From contig JAEHOE010000036.1 of NCBI GenBank assembly GCA_016858145.1, positions 868,001-932,000 on the forward strand: a stretch of 64,000 bases of DNA. The letters run 5' to 3'. This document shows positions 35,901 through 46,600 of the stretch, piece after piece; position 1 is the first letter of the stretch, and the number at the start of each line of letters is the position of its first letter. Source of the stretch: Edaphochlamys debaryana (lineage: Eukaryota > Chlorophyta > Chlorophyceae > Chlamydomonadales). A model generated the notes under the pieces. It worked only from the letters and a program-made list of their open reading frames with translations, was not told the DNA's origin and searched no databases. The translations under genes were made by a program, and so were the position numbers.

Positions 35901-36901
35901 AGAGAACACATGGCAGGGGGCTGCTCCCGCAATGTCGCGCCATGATGTGCCCGCTTCGGTTGCTCCCATGCTGCACGCACCGCAGTTCTTCTCTGACCCC
36001 GCTTGCAAGGGCTCCGCTGTAGAGTCACGAGTCGTGCGCGAGGGCCAGAACTTTGTGAGTAAAGCCTGGCTACTTGACATGCTTTGGCCTTGCAGTACTA
36101 CTGGGGGTACCTGCTGCTGCCCTAGGCATGGGCACATCGACAAGCCCGCCTATGGTTCTCTCACCTGGAGGGGACATGACCAGGGGCTGATGCTGACAAG
36201 TTCTCGTCCATGGTTCTTCCATTCGATTGCAGACGTATGCTCACTACGGCTCTTACACCGCCATGGTAAGCTGAGGGGGCTCTTGTACCTTCTGATCTGG
36301 GTCCTTGCAGACGTTATCCGTCCTGCATGCATGGATGCCTCCGGCTGAACGTTCCCCACCCAATCCCACAGCCAACTCCTCAATGGCCCTACACCGTCGA
36401 GTGTTCCGCCATGAAGATTGCAAGAGTTGTTCTTACCCCCGAAGATGCCAAGACCGGGGGTACCGAGGTGAGCGTGCATGGACGTTAAGCGCATCATGCG
36501 CGTGTAGAGGTCACTGCTCAGATTGCTGCGTGCGGCCCTTAGGCCTCATCAGTGCGCAGCATGTCGGGGATGCATCCGCCATATCCATTCTTTGCCCTGG
36601 GTTTGGGCACTTCGGCTTTGCTGCCTGGGGCCGATATGATGCGTGCCTTCGGAGAAGCAGGGCTTCTTGATGTTGAGGTTGTGTGCGTGACGGGTATTCC
36701 TCGTTCATTTCCCGGTGCTCGGCCCCCCTCCCTCAGGTGGTCCTGCGGTTCAAGGTGGACCCCGACAAACCCCAGTGCAACACGCTGCATGGCATGTGCG
36801 GTGACTACGTCCGGGAGGGAGGCTGCGTGTATGCCTTTGCGGACGCGAGCTACGACCACTGCCCACTGACAAACATATTAGTCCCGGAGGGAACGCGCTA
36901 G
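11779..36901 (+). CDS. Giant modular pherophorin-like matrix protein, copy 1
   Basis: A secreted extracellular matrix protein of about 5,500 residues, by rough exon tally. Exon 1 (11779-11900) starts [20 protein letters not shown], a clear signal peptide. I followed exons 1-18 base by base (for example 12004-12121, 12257-12388, 12531-12594, 12734-12774, 12898-12950, 13047-13201, 13954-14350) and phase holds at every junction. Later exons were followed by domain continuity and by splice sites checked at many junctions. Order: Pro-rich linker, four cysteine-rich A modules, lamin-tail-like modules L1-L8, pherophorin-type modules P1-P5 mixed among L5-L8, four R modules, and a C-terminal pherophorin-like module ending in exon 36737-36901 (TAG). 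Linkers are SPPPPSP-type, expected to be hydroxylated and glycosylated as in volvocine walls. One gene is favoured because no stop, new signal peptide or promoter interrupts the exon chain; splitting into two genes cannot be excluded without transcripts. Confidence 0.75.
12350..19517 (+). repeat. Four cysteine-rich A modules (A1-A4), copy 1
   Basis: Four homologous modules of about 180-200 residues are each split over 6-10 small exons and separated by Pro-rich linkers: A1 about 12350-13990, A2 14275-15810, A3 16110-17940, A4 18171-19517. Shared signatures in order are TCxDQxxCIxIxF; YCxxCxxWxNxxGxC; a VSHTCxGDExIPI block; a PAAGxTxKLxGW block; [11 protein letters not shown]; VKDGxGxC; [12 protein letters not shown]; LAGCGxGDQxNEC; and [10 protein letters not shown]. 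Conserved intron positions show that the genomic unit itself was duplicated. A1 is the most divergent. I do not recognise the family; the cysteine pattern fits a disulphide-rich extracellular domain. Confidence 0.8.
13990..14275 (+). other. Pro-rich linker between A1 and A2
   Basis: About 95 residues of Pro with Ser, Ala, Arg, Asn and Phe ([16 protein letters not shown] type), continuous with A1 on one exon (13954-14350). Similar linkers follow A2 (15901-16110), A3 (17945-18170) and A4 (19615-19830). Such stretches in volvocine wall proteins form extended, glycosylated polyproline II rods. Confidence 0.8.
19837..20870 (+). other. L1: divergent lamin-tail-like module, copy 1
   Basis: Starts [16 protein letters not shown], split over several exons (19950-20020, 20128-20155, 20279-20580, then 20674 onward). 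The core [15 protein letters not shown], then [11 protein letters not shown] and the [14 protein letters not shown] end, follow the plan of the L modules but with low identity. The closing Cys and Pro linker ([17 protein letters not shown]) lead into L2. It probably represents an older duplication. Confidence 0.6.
21189..21893 (+). other. L2: lamin-tail-like module, copy 1
   Basis: Two exons (about 21190-21597 and 21697 onward). The hallmarks of lamin-tail/LTD-like domains of secreted proteins are in order: [21 protein letters not shown], a strand ending [29 protein letters not shown], then [20 protein letters not shown] and SPGD. This follows the ISE-hHY ... EhVEh ... hALVxxG ... VDFhxYG ... 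GxxxxDFTW plan. No intron splits the first half, unlike L3-L8. The module ends with a Cys and a long Pro/Ser linker. Confidence 0.7.
25501..25945 (+). other. P1: pherophorin-type module, copy 1
   Basis: [11 protein letters not shown] start, Cys-spaced helix-rich middle, [17 protein letters not shown], a Trp-containing helix, then [16 protein letters not shown] and a final Cys pair. The plan C-x-x-C ... hxICGxF ... GxxL ... W ... C ... LxGYxh ... C matches one of the two conserved half-domains of pherophorins, the abundant Volvox/Chlamydomonas matrix glycoproteins. Near-identical copies are P2 (27235-27680) and P3 (28823-29265). Confidence 0.75.
27050..30240 (+). repeat. Two near-perfect 1588-bp tandem units
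   Basis: The block beginning near 27050 and the one beginning near 28638 match base for base over long stretches at an offset of 1588. Several long open frames on both strands are identical between them. Each unit carries a linker, a P module, an L first exon, two introns and the L second and third exons. Such identity including introns implies very recent duplication, gene conversion, or an assembly copy error. Confidence 0.85.
30476..31440 (+). other. P4 and P5: divergent pherophorin-type modules, copy 1
   Basis: P4 (about 30476-30905) begins [14 protein letters not shown] and carries [16 protein letters not shown], a [10 protein letters not shown] helix and [16 protein letters not shown]5 (about 31003-31440) begins [14 protein letters not shown] and carries [16 protein letters not shown], a DWMDVL helix and [15 protein letters not shown]. 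Both keep the CxxC, ICGxF and GGYN hallmarks of P1-P3 but differ in sequence, so they are older duplicates outside the homogenised array. The P5 exon is spliced at 31440 to a Pro-rich exon at about 31563. Confidence 0.75.
31965..35700 (+). repeat. Four R modules (R1-R4) of unknown family, copy 1
   Basis: Four related modules of about 190-240 residues. R1 (31965-33200) is split over many exons; R2 is 33364-34240; R3 (34330-34945) and R4 (35131-35700) share one long exon. Each starts with a Cys-containing strand, has a predicted helix after an Ala/Ser-rich segment, a mid block such as [11 protein letters not shown] or [13 protein letters not shown], and a closing motif: [36 protein letters not shown] or [12 protein letters not shown], followed by a helix and Cys. 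No catalytic motif is visible. I do not recognise the family; the alternation of strands and the secretory context suggest structural domains. Confidence 0.65.
34960..35130 (+). repeat. Short in-frame tandem repeat in R3-R4 linker, copy 1
   Basis: A unit of about 48 bases encoding [14 protein letters not shown] is repeated three times with minor changes. In copy 2 the equivalent linker (about 41255-41425) has the same number of units but with substitutions ([18 protein letters not shown]). It is a rapidly changing linker. Confidence 0.8.
35694..36901 (+). other. C-terminal pherophorin-like module, copy 1
   Basis: Exons encode [11 protein letters not shown], then [58 protein letters not shown], and in the last exon (36737-36901) [36 protein letters not shown], ending EGTR. 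The end pattern C-x-TL-x-x-hC ... G-x-C-x-YAhF ... CP and the earlier C-x-hKI strand resemble the pherophorin half-domain that usually begins FPYC. Here it closes the protein. A short possible exon near 36095 (after ccttgcag) has an unclear role, so the splicing of this part is less certain. Confidence 0.6.
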
Positions 36902-39348
36902 GGCAACCCCTGCCGTTCGAGTGATGGTCCGTGGTCTGGATTGAATGGTTGTGCTGGGAGCGAGCGTCAATCGCTGGGAGCTAAGTGGGGCACGGGGGAA
37001 GTGCGTGTGAGTGTGGGAGTCTCGCTCTTGGGTCCCTTGTGCACAAATAAGGGGAGTGTGTGAGTGGTGTGCAAGGGGCGGGACGGCGAGCCGGTGTTTA
37101 TATAGCCCAGCCCAGGAGGCCGGTACGGCGGTCCCGATGTGATGAGGGCGCAGGTCTTCATCCCTTGGGCCGTGCAAAATACCTTCGCTTGAATTCATTG
37201 ATGGGGGACAGGCTTACACAATAAACATAGTTGCGCGTATACGATCATGGCACGTTCTGTGTGAGCCGCTGTTGGGGCTGAGCTTCCCCTGCGAAGCGGT
37301 TTTGTACCAATTCTTCGTCTGTCGCCCCCGGGGGCTTCTGGGTGCTGCCGATGAAAAAGGGGACACAGTCTTACAGTACGATGGGCTGCAGAAGTCATCA
37401 GAAAGATTTCATGAAGCATGTGTGGCGTGTGACTGCAGGGAGCGGTGAGAGCATCCTTTGCGCTTTTGGGGCTGAGCCGCCGCCGTCAGGCTCTGCGGGC
37501 GGCGAAGGCCCCCGGGATGTCATTTATGGGGTACAGCCCTCTTCGGAGGTCATGGTGGCTGTGCATGCAGCCTATGGCTGGTGATGCAGAGGGTTGGACT
37601 CGGGAGTCGGGACATTGGACCCTCTGTGGAGGCCCTTCATTACCTGTCAACTGCGGGGCGATGGGCGGCGCAAGCGCCCACAGGGCCGCCGGGGCGCGGG
37701 CCGTCGGGACCAAATTACCGGTAGACTGCGGCTAACTGACGTGCTGCCGACGATGCAGCTGCCCGTGTCGCCTGATCCTTTCCGTCGTCACGGCGCCCCA
37801 AGCCGACACTGCACGACGGCTGCCAATGAAAGTCCAGCTGTTCGACTTTGCAGTAGGCGCGGTGGTGCGGCCTGCGTGCGGAAGCCCGGGCGTTAGAATC
37901 CAGTTCGGTGCACTCGCTCGAGTGCACTTGCTTGGCCTCGCCAAGCCCGTCTCCGAACCTCACGTGCCATGGCTTACATGCCCGGCGCAGCCAGCCCCTA
38001 GGCGAGGTAAATGCTGTCAAAGCAGTCAAGCGGTGGAAGCCGGGAAAGAGAGCAGTATGGCCCGGCAGTATGGGGTATGGCATGTCACACTGCCCCACCG
38101 ACGCGCTCAGCAGCATCCCCAACGTCGGGCCTAGGCTCCGGTGCCCCGCAGAACCCGCTACGCCTCACCCCCGGCCACGCTCGCAAGGATTTCTGTTGGC
38201 CGCAAGGGTTGACTCTTGACAGCTGGGGCTCATGTCTGTGTACCAGTTACTCCGCCAGGTTTGCCAATCCACTGGCGACACCACGTCCCCGTGTCGTCAT
38301 CACTTGCGACAACAAGGGCTGAGCCCCAAACCCCGCGAGGCCGGGCAGCACTGGGGCCGCGCAATCAAGCACTACGCCCCACAGCGCACGGGCTGAACCC
38401 ACGCCGCCATAAGTTAGGGGCCTTCGCGCCTTGAGCAAGGTACTTGCGACAAAAGGACCTTGCCAAGCAGCCCGTGCACGCGTGCAGCCGAGCGCCCGAC
38501 AGACCCACATGACAACGCCGTGCAGCTTTCGCACACACTCTATCAATAAGCGTTTGGATTCAGGACCGAATTACCGGTGTGGGCCTTCGGCATCTTTGAT
38601 CCGTTTGGGGGGAAACATGCAACCTTGTCGTACGTCAGGCATCGTCTTAGCGTACGAGTGTCACGAAGGTCCTCGCCGTCTTCAAAACAAGCAAGGCCCT
38701 GAGACAACAACACCTCACATGTCGATGAGGGTGCAGGCGGACACGTGCAGCGGGTGTTGACTCACACCCCTCATTATTTGCACTGCCCTAAATCGCCACT
38801 GACCTCAGATTCTGCTGCATTCTCATTTGTCCTCAACAGGGGCAGAATAGGAACTATCCCATCTCAGAGTAATGCTGGCGCATGCTTAGCAGACTAGCCA
38901 TAGATAAATAAGGCTCACAACAAGTCCGTCAAGGCTCGCCCAGGCTGCCCTCCCCATGAATGGAGCTTCGCTCAATTAAAGGACCATGCTCATCAAGGAA
39001 ACGGACCGGTCACCATTGACGCTGGACAAGCAATGTGAACGCCCAATGCCGCTCATCCCATTTCGTGCATTAACCGGAGGAACCCAAAATGCAAGGCCCT
39101 GCAGATGGCGCCGTCTGGGCTGGCCTCTGGGTGGCAGGGCTTTATAAGACACTAGGTAGCCGCCTCATATGCTTCAATTACACACCCAAACATCGTGCAT
39201 AGCAATCCCAAGCCCAAGCGAGGCCCCAGACCAGCACGCACTGCCCCGTGCCCCACTATGCTCCCAACAAACGACGCTCCAAGCATAATCAGTCCAGTTG
39301 GACCCACGGACCAGGACACAGACCATCACTCGAACGGCAGGGGTTGCC
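36902..39348. other. Spacer between convergent giant genes
   Basis: About 2.45 kb without a supported gene. The outer 200 bases on each side carry the 3' untranslated regions and are still recognisably inverted copies (gggcaacccctgccgttcgagtgatgg, then gtggggcacggg). The interior (about 37.2-39.1 kb) is single-copy in this window. It is more AT-rich near 37.2-37.45 and 38.75-39.1 kb than the arms. Open frames inside are short, lack domains and mostly have non-ATG starts. A TATA-like tttatatag lies near 37098, but in a 3' flank it may have no role. Confidence 0.6.
39178..39182 (-). terminator. TGTAA polyadenylation-type signal, copy 2
   Basis: TGTAA on the minus strand lies about 170 bases after the copy 2 stop codon (39351-39349). 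TGTAA is the usual polyadenylation element of Chlamydomonas-type nuclear genes, and the distance is typical. I found no TGTAA in the matching 3' flank of copy 1, where that region has diverged. Confidence 0.5.
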
Positions 39349-40690
39349 CTAACGCGTTCCCTCCGAGACCAGAATGTTGGACAGTGGGCAGTGGTCGTAG
39401 CTCGCGTCCGCAAAGGCATACACGCAGCCTCCCTCCCGGACGTAGTCACCGCACATGCCATGCAGCGTGTTGCAGTGGGGTTTGTCAGGGTCCACCTTGA
39501 ACCGCAGGACCACCTGAGGGAGGGGGGCCGAGCGCCGGGAAATGAACGAGGAATCTGTCCGATGACAAGGTCTTCCACCTGCCCGCTATGCCCGCAAAGG
39601 AGGCCCCTGACGCACGTCCATGTGCCTTTTCTTGCCAGTCTGACCCTACCCGTCACGCACACAAGCTAAGCATCGCAAAGCTGCTAGCCCTGCTTTTCCG
39701 AACGCACGAAGGTACCCCAGACAGCAAGGCCCGAGTGCCCAAACTATGAGCGAATAATGGATATGGCGGATGCATCCCCGACATGCTGCGCACTGATGAG
39801 GCCTAAGGGCCGCACGCAGCAATCTGAGCAGTGACCTCTACACGCGCATGATACGCTTAACGTCCATGCACGCTCACCTCGGTACCCCCGGTCTTGGCAT
39901 CTTCAGGGGTAAGAACAACTTTTGCAATCTTCATGGCGGAACACTCGACGGTGTAGGGCCATTGAGGAGTTGGCTGTGGCATTGGGTGGGGAACGTTCAG
40001 CCGGAGGCATCCATGCACGCAGGACGGATAACGTCTGCAAGGACCCAGATCAGAAGGTACAAGAGCCCCCTCAGCTTACCATGGCGGTGTAAGAGCCGTA
40101 GTGAGCATACGTCTGCAATCGAATGGAAGAACCATGGACGACAACTTGTCAGCATCAGCCCCTGGTCATGTCCCCTCCAGGTGAGCGAACCATAGGCGGG
40201 CTTGTCGACGTGCCCATGCCTAGGGCAGCAGCAGGTACCCCCAGTAGTACTGCAAGGCCAAAGCATGTCAAGTAGCCAGGCTTTACTCACAAAGTTCTGG
40301 CCCTCGCGCACGACTCGTGACTCCACAGCGGATCCCTTGCAAGCGGGGTCAGAGAAGAACTGCGATGCGTGCAGGAAGGGAGCGATCGATGCAGACGTTT
40401 CAAAGGCACGGCAACTGCTCCTTTGTAAAAGCAGCTTCCGTGCTGGCGAGCACTCAATCCGCCCAGTGTCCTCCCTAACCCGAGAGCCCACACACGTACC
40501 ATGAGCGCATATGTGTTCACAGCCTTATTGTCCTTCACGTTCTCAGCCTTCTTCAGGGTGAGTGTCACCTCATGGAACTTGCCGTCCGGGGTGTCCTCAA
40601 AGCGGGTGAAGTTCTCAAACTGGTAGGGCAAGAACTGCCGCTGGCCGCTTGCACGAGCACAGTTGCCCAGCACTGGTCCGCACACGTCGG
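39349..40690 (-). other. C-terminal pherophorin-like module, copy 2
   Basis: Same exon plan as copy 1, ending [15 protein letters not shown] and EGTR. The intron after TYALM (about 40.35-40.50 kb) is largely unrelated to that of copy 1, although flanking exons match. The last intron carries about 90 extra bases near 39.56-39.66 kb (between gggta and gattcctcgttcatttcccgg). Confidence 0.65.
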
Positions 40691-43600
40691 GGAGCATGGT
40701 GATGGAGGGCTTGGATGCTGGTGTGACACCCGTGATGATTGTGCGGAGTAACGGCGAGGGCTGGCGGATGAGGGCCGATGGCATTACGCGGATCTTGCCC
40801 CCGCCGGGCGTTGGGACCACCACCACAATGTCGAGAGGGTCGGAGGAGCAGGGCGAGGTGGTCAGGCTGCAGCTGACGGTGCCGTTGGAGACCACTCCGC
40901 TGGGGTCCAGAGGCTGGCAGGAGACGCCTGCCACGCCCAACCTCGCAAGCGCTGAGTTGATGTCGGCACCAGTGGCGTTCTCGCTGGCGAGCAGGGTCAC
41001 AGCATGGCCGGGCGCCGCAGCGAAGGCGGCGAGGGCAAGTGCTCCCGCCGCTGTGAGCGCCAGGACCTGCTGGTCCGTGATGATAAGGTTGCTGCTGTCG
41101 TTCAGCAGCCGGGCCATGGAGGCGATCCGCTCCACGCCCGGGAGGCCCTCCAGCACGTCCAGCACGCCCTGCACCACGGAGTCGCTGCCGCTGCCGCCCG
41201 GGACGAACACCACGGCACCGCTGCCGCTGTCATCCGAGTAGGCGCAGGGCTCGGGCACAGGCGCGCCAGGAGGAGGGCTGGGCGAGGGGCCGACGCCGGG
41301 GCCGAGCGGTGGCGGGCTGGGCGAGGGGCTGACGCCGGGGCTGGCTGGTGGTGGGCTGGGTGAGGGGCTGACGCCGGGGCTGACTGGTGGTGGCGGACTT
41401 GGGCTTGGCCGGCGCACAGGCGGGGGAGCAGACTCCTCGCAACTGGGCGTGGCCTCACGGATTGCGGCCGCCAGATCAGTGGGAGCAATCCCCAGGATGT
41501 TGGCCGACACCAGCATCAGGGTAGCGCCCCTCCTCAGCGGAACGCGGACGATGAGGGGCGCCCCAGTCTCAGCGGACACGTGGGTGGCCTCGGCCGTGGG
41601 CGAGAAGCAGGACACGCCGTACACCGCCTCCGTGCCCTCCACCGCAGTGGCGCTGGCCGGGGTCTGCACCTTGTCGTCGAAGCTCTGCATCGGCTGCAGC
41701 ATCTGCCGTGTGACGGGGTCCACCAGGGCGCAGCGCAGGCGGGTGCCGCCGTTGAGGGCGCTGAGGAGCGTGGTGGTGTCGGTGGACTCGGCGGACAGCA
41801 TCACCGCGACGGTGTGGCCCGGGTCGGAGGTCCACTGCACCAGCTGGTTCTGCACCGTGTCGACGGGGGCATCGATGAGGCGGCGCAGGGCCGTGTCGGG
41901 CATGAAGATGGTGCGGGTGGCTGTGGGCAGATCGCTGACCAGCACGCTGGCCGGGAAGCTGCTGAGAAGGAAGCTCTCCAGCGCGGCGGGCTGGTCGCCG
42001 GGCAGCAGCACGGAGGACACGCACTGCTCGTTGAGGCGGTACTGCAGGTCGGGGGCGTAGCGGGGCTGGGGCGACGGCGGAGGGGGCGAAGGCGGTAGTG
42101 GCGAGGGGTGTGGGGTAGGCTTGCCGGGCGGCAGCGAGGTGCAGACTTTGGGCGTGACTCCACGCATGACCAGGTCTGCCGCTGACGGAGCATTGCTGGC
42201 CAGCAGAGCCGCCGGGACCAGGCGCAGGATGCCACCTGCGGACAGGCGGAGGGTGGAAGTAGGGCAGCAGGTTGATAGGTATTCCCAATCCAATATTTCG
42301 AACCTTCACAGTGGGCCAGCACCGGCACACGAGCGAGCAGCAGAAAGACCGGGAGGCCCCACCCACCGTTGGCCGCAGGCTGCACCTCCACTGCCACGGG
42401 GGCACCCCGGCTGTCCACCAGCGCAGCGGTGTACGTCTGGCTGCTGGCAGCGCAGCTAATGGCGACCGACGCAGCGTTGGTGAGGGCCGTGGTATCAGCA
42501 TCCGATGCGACGGCGTTGGCAGCCCATGGCGGCGCACCGCCAGTGGTCATCAGGCCAGTCACAGGGTTAACCTGCAGGGAAGGACGACAGGGAAGGAGGA
42601 GCCAGGTTGGGCATTCGGCTCGGGCCCACGGCGCTCTACCCGGCCCCAACAGCAGCGCCCTCACCGACCCTCCCAGGCCCCCTGCGTTCTCACCAGCGCG
42701 CACTTGAGCGTCCTCCCGGTCAGCTCCTTGAGCAGCGCCACCAGGTCAGTGGTGGAGGGCGAGACGATGACGGTGGTGGTAACCCCGCTGCTGCCCCGAC
42801 GCAGGCGGCTGGCGAGGACCTCACTGACCGCGGGGTCGCGCTGCAGGCTCCGCAGCGCCGAGTCGCTGAGGAAGAGGCTGACGGCGGAGGACGTGAGGCT
42901 GTCGACCGGGTGCACCAGCTGCGTGAAGGCGCCGCTCGCGAAGGTCTGCACAGCGGTGTCGTTCTCGCCGAGAACCCAGGTGACACCATTGCAGTCCTCG
43001 ATGGGCGTAAGGGTGGGCATAGGGCTGGGCGAGGGCGGCGGAGGCGAAGGCGAGCACGTCTGCAGAGGGCGGATCGCCCGGGCAGGCAGGCGGTTGGTTC
43101 AGCAGTTCCCAATCAGGGAAGAGGCCTGGAAAGATGTCGTTTTGGCAGACGCCCAAGCGATGGATGTGATCAGCAAGGCACACAACGGGTATGACCCGCT
43201 TTCCCCAGTGCCGCAGGACTCACCACGTCGACCTGGTTGGTGATGACGCTGGCTGCCACGTCTGGATCAGCGGTCACCAGGTCCAGAGACATGAGCCGGA
43301 ACATGCCGCCTGCGAGGAGGGCAGGGCAGGGTCGACGGATGGTTGGGAGCTTGCCGCCTGGCAGCACTAGGGTGCACCAAGCCGCCTCGAACCCAACCCA
43401 CCTCCGGGCACGGGAATCGTGACGGCCACAGCCTGCGACCTGCCGGCCCGGTTCACCGCCGCCATAGCCACAGCGGTGCTCGAAGAGCCTGTGAGGCAAG
43501 GGAGAGGCACAGGGGAGGAAGCATGAGACAGGGCGGGTCAAGGGTGCGGCGTCCGCTGATGACAGGCGCAACCGCTGCACTCACACTGCAGGTACTTGGC

Positions 43601-46600
43601 CATCTGGGTGCCTGGCACACTGACAGTGGCACTGTTGCTGGCGACCCGGTTGGTGAAGCTTGGCGCAAAGCCCACGGCCTGATCGGTCCCGGCGTTGAAC
43701 TGAGGGGCGGGGAGGGGCAGGTAAGACAACCACAGCCAGAGGGAAGCAGCAAGGGTGCCACCCCCTGCCCTCCAGCACCGGGAGCACCGTACGCACCAGA
43801 GCGCAACGGGTTGTGGTGCCGGTGATGGCGTTGACCACGGCGCTCAGGTCGACTGCCTTCTTGGAGCTCACGAGGATGGTCGTGGCCGCACCACGCACTC
43901 CCCGCACACGGCGGAGGATGACTGCCTTGAGGGCGGCGGCCACTGGGTCAGTGGGCGCCTTCTCGTTCACCTCAAGCCTGGGAGAGGGAGGTGGAAGGCA
44001 CACGGAGGGGGGAGATGAGGCATGCCCGACAGCCAACAAAGCGACAGCAACTCGACGGCCAGGTCACGCACTGACCAGGTCTGGTCGGTGAGGTAGAGCG
44101 CCGCCGTGGACTCCGTGGGAGCCTCCTGGGCCAGAGAGATCTGCGGCGGAGGTGTGGTGGGGTTTTGAGGCATGATGGGACCCGCGAAGGGGCCACAGCA
44201 AACAGCTGGTTTGCAACCCCATGTGGGGGACCGCCGCTTCCGCTTCCTCACCTCGGGGAAGCTGCTGGTCGTGAAGGTCGCCACAGAGGGGTCCTCGTTC
44301 TGCGACACGACCACGCCCATGCCTGGGGAAGACGGGATGGGTCGGGGCGGTCACAGATGGGAGAACAGCCTTATGCCCCTGCGGGTGGCGCACAGACCGC
44401 AAGCAGGTACCCCCCAAAGACCCAGCAGGGCTCACCTCCGTCCTCGCAGTTGCTGGAGTTAAGAGTTCAATGTAAGAAACACATGGCAGGGGGCGGAGGA
44501 TTCGGGAGAAGTCAGGCCAATGCAAGGAGTGATGCAAGGAGGGTAGGCATATCAATTGCCAAACGGCCATCGTTGCAATCCTGCGTTCCGAAGCCGCACA
44601 CCCACCAGGCGAAGGCCAGGGGCAGCGGGGGCGGTGAGGGTGGCGGAGGCATTGGCGGCTCCGGCGACGGCGGGCTGGGAGAGGGAGGGCTGGGCGGGGA
44701 CGGTATCGCAGGGGGCGATGGAGGCGGTGCAACTGGCGGGGACGGCGGTGGCGGTGCCGAGGGTGGGGGAGGCGGGGAGGGCGATGGGGGTGGCGGCGGC
44801 GGGGACTCCGCAGGTGGTGGCGGCGGTGGCGGCGGCGGGTTGAGCTTCTCACAGGCCTACACGGGGGGTGGGGGGTGAGAAGCTTCGTCAAACCAGCAAT
44901 GCACGCAAGTCGAGGGCAGGCAGGCACACCTGCGGCGCTGCAGCGGTCACCCTGCTGCCTCCTTTCCCCCCTCGCTCACCCTCTCCGCCAGCGCCGCCAG
45001 GCACTTGGGCTGTCCGGGCAGAGGCTCCATGGCGGCCTTGAAGTTGTAGCCGCCCAGGCCAGGCCGGCAGCCGGCCAGCAGCGAGCGGCGGTGGCTCGAG
45101 GCGCCCGTCAGCACGTCCATCCAGTCCGGAAGGGCCTCGTTGAGCTCGGACTCGAGGCTCTGGCCCTCGGCCTCGGTCCGGAACGCGCCGCAGATGATGA
45201 CGTAGGGGTTGGTGGTGGGAGGCAGGAAGGCGGGGCTGCACTCGGTCACGGCGAAGGGTGTCACCACGGGCACGCCCGCAGCAGCGGCGATGGAGTTGAT
45301 GCTGTCCGCCACCACCGCCTGGGAGGAGGTGCACAGCGGGCTGTCGAAGCTGAAGACCGGAGGGGCGGCGTCGGCGGGGGGTATGATGACGAGGCGCACA
45401 CACACGTCGCACACCGGTACCGGCACTGGCGGAGAAGGGGAAACGGGCGGGAAGGGCGACGGAGGCGGCGGTGGCGAGGGGGCGGAAGGCGGGTCCCCGG
45501 CTGGCAGGGCTGCCTGGCAGGGAATGCTTGCGGTCGCTGTGATGCACACGGGGTTGCCCGGTTCCGGCTCGAGCACGGCCTGCACGTTGTACCCGCCCAT
45601 GGCGGGCCGGCAGGCCGCGGTGCCGCTGCCTCCCATCATGAGCTGCAGCCACTGCTGCATCTCGCCATCCAGATCCCCAGCAAGGCTCTGGCCCTGGGCC
45701 AGGTCGGCGAAGTGACCACAGATTGTGACATGGGGAACCTGCCCGTCCTCGTTGGACAGCTGGCAATCAGTCTGGATGAAAGGCACCGAGATGGCAACAC
45801 TCCGCTGCTCTGAGAGGAAGTTCATGCTGGCAACAATGTTCTCCGTCGCAATGTCGCACGTGTCTTGGTCAGGCTCGTACAGGGGGTTCCCAAGGAGGTC
45901 GGACGGAGGGATGAACCGCAGCCGAGCGCAGATGGCACACTCGGCATTGGGCGGAGCAGGGGGCTCTAGGCTGGGTGGTAGCGGGCTTGGCGGTGGAGGG
46001 CTGGGTGGCGGGGGGCAGGGTGGTGCTGGGCTTGGCGGAGAAGGGCTTGGCGGCGGAGGGCTTGGTGGTATTGGGCTTGGTGGATTAGGGCTTTGGGGGA
46101 ATGGGCTTGGCGGTAAAGGGCTTGGCGGAGGAGGTTTTGGTGGGGAGGGGCTCGGCGGCAAAGGCGGAGCTGCTGGCGAGTCCCAGGGCGGCGACGGTCT
46201 CGGCGGCAATGGGGGCGATGGGCTGGGTGGCACAGGCGGCTGAGGAGGTAAGGGACTTGGCGGGAGAGGAGGTAGCGGGCTGGGCGGCAGCGGGCTAGGT
46301 GGAGGAGGGCTGGGCGGCGACGGGCTCGGCGGCACGGGGGGAGGTGGCGATCTTGGGGGCCGAGGGGACGGCGGCAGGCCGGTCGGGATTGCCGCTTGGC
46401 AAGGCAGAGACGTGGTGGCAGCAATGCATTTGTCGTGCGGCTCAAACGGACCCAGAGATGCAAGGATGTTGTAGCCGCCGAGGGAAGCGATGCACACGCC
46501 AGTAGCCTTATCTTCGAACATCATGTTGATCCAGGCCTTCAGCCGATCCTCCTCCTCGAACTGCAGCCCAAGGGCCTCGCCGTCCGAAAGCCTCTCGAAC

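Larger units (their letters stand above)
14491..37110 (+). repeat. Left arm of giant imperfect palindrome
   Basis: This segment matches the reverse complement of 39135-64000. Reading inwards, 14491 pairs with 64000, the A modules pair at high identity, the central arrays differ in copy number, the R modules and C-terminal exons pair again (each last exon is 165 nt), and weak similarity continues past the stop codons to tttatatagccc (about 37097) against ctttataagac (about 39140). The arm starts at or before 14491, because the window ends on the other side. Confidence 0.9.

Noticed and set aside
37342..38546. Open frames in the spacer
   Set aside because: They are short, mostly begin with non-ATG codons, have no domains and overlap each other on both strands.
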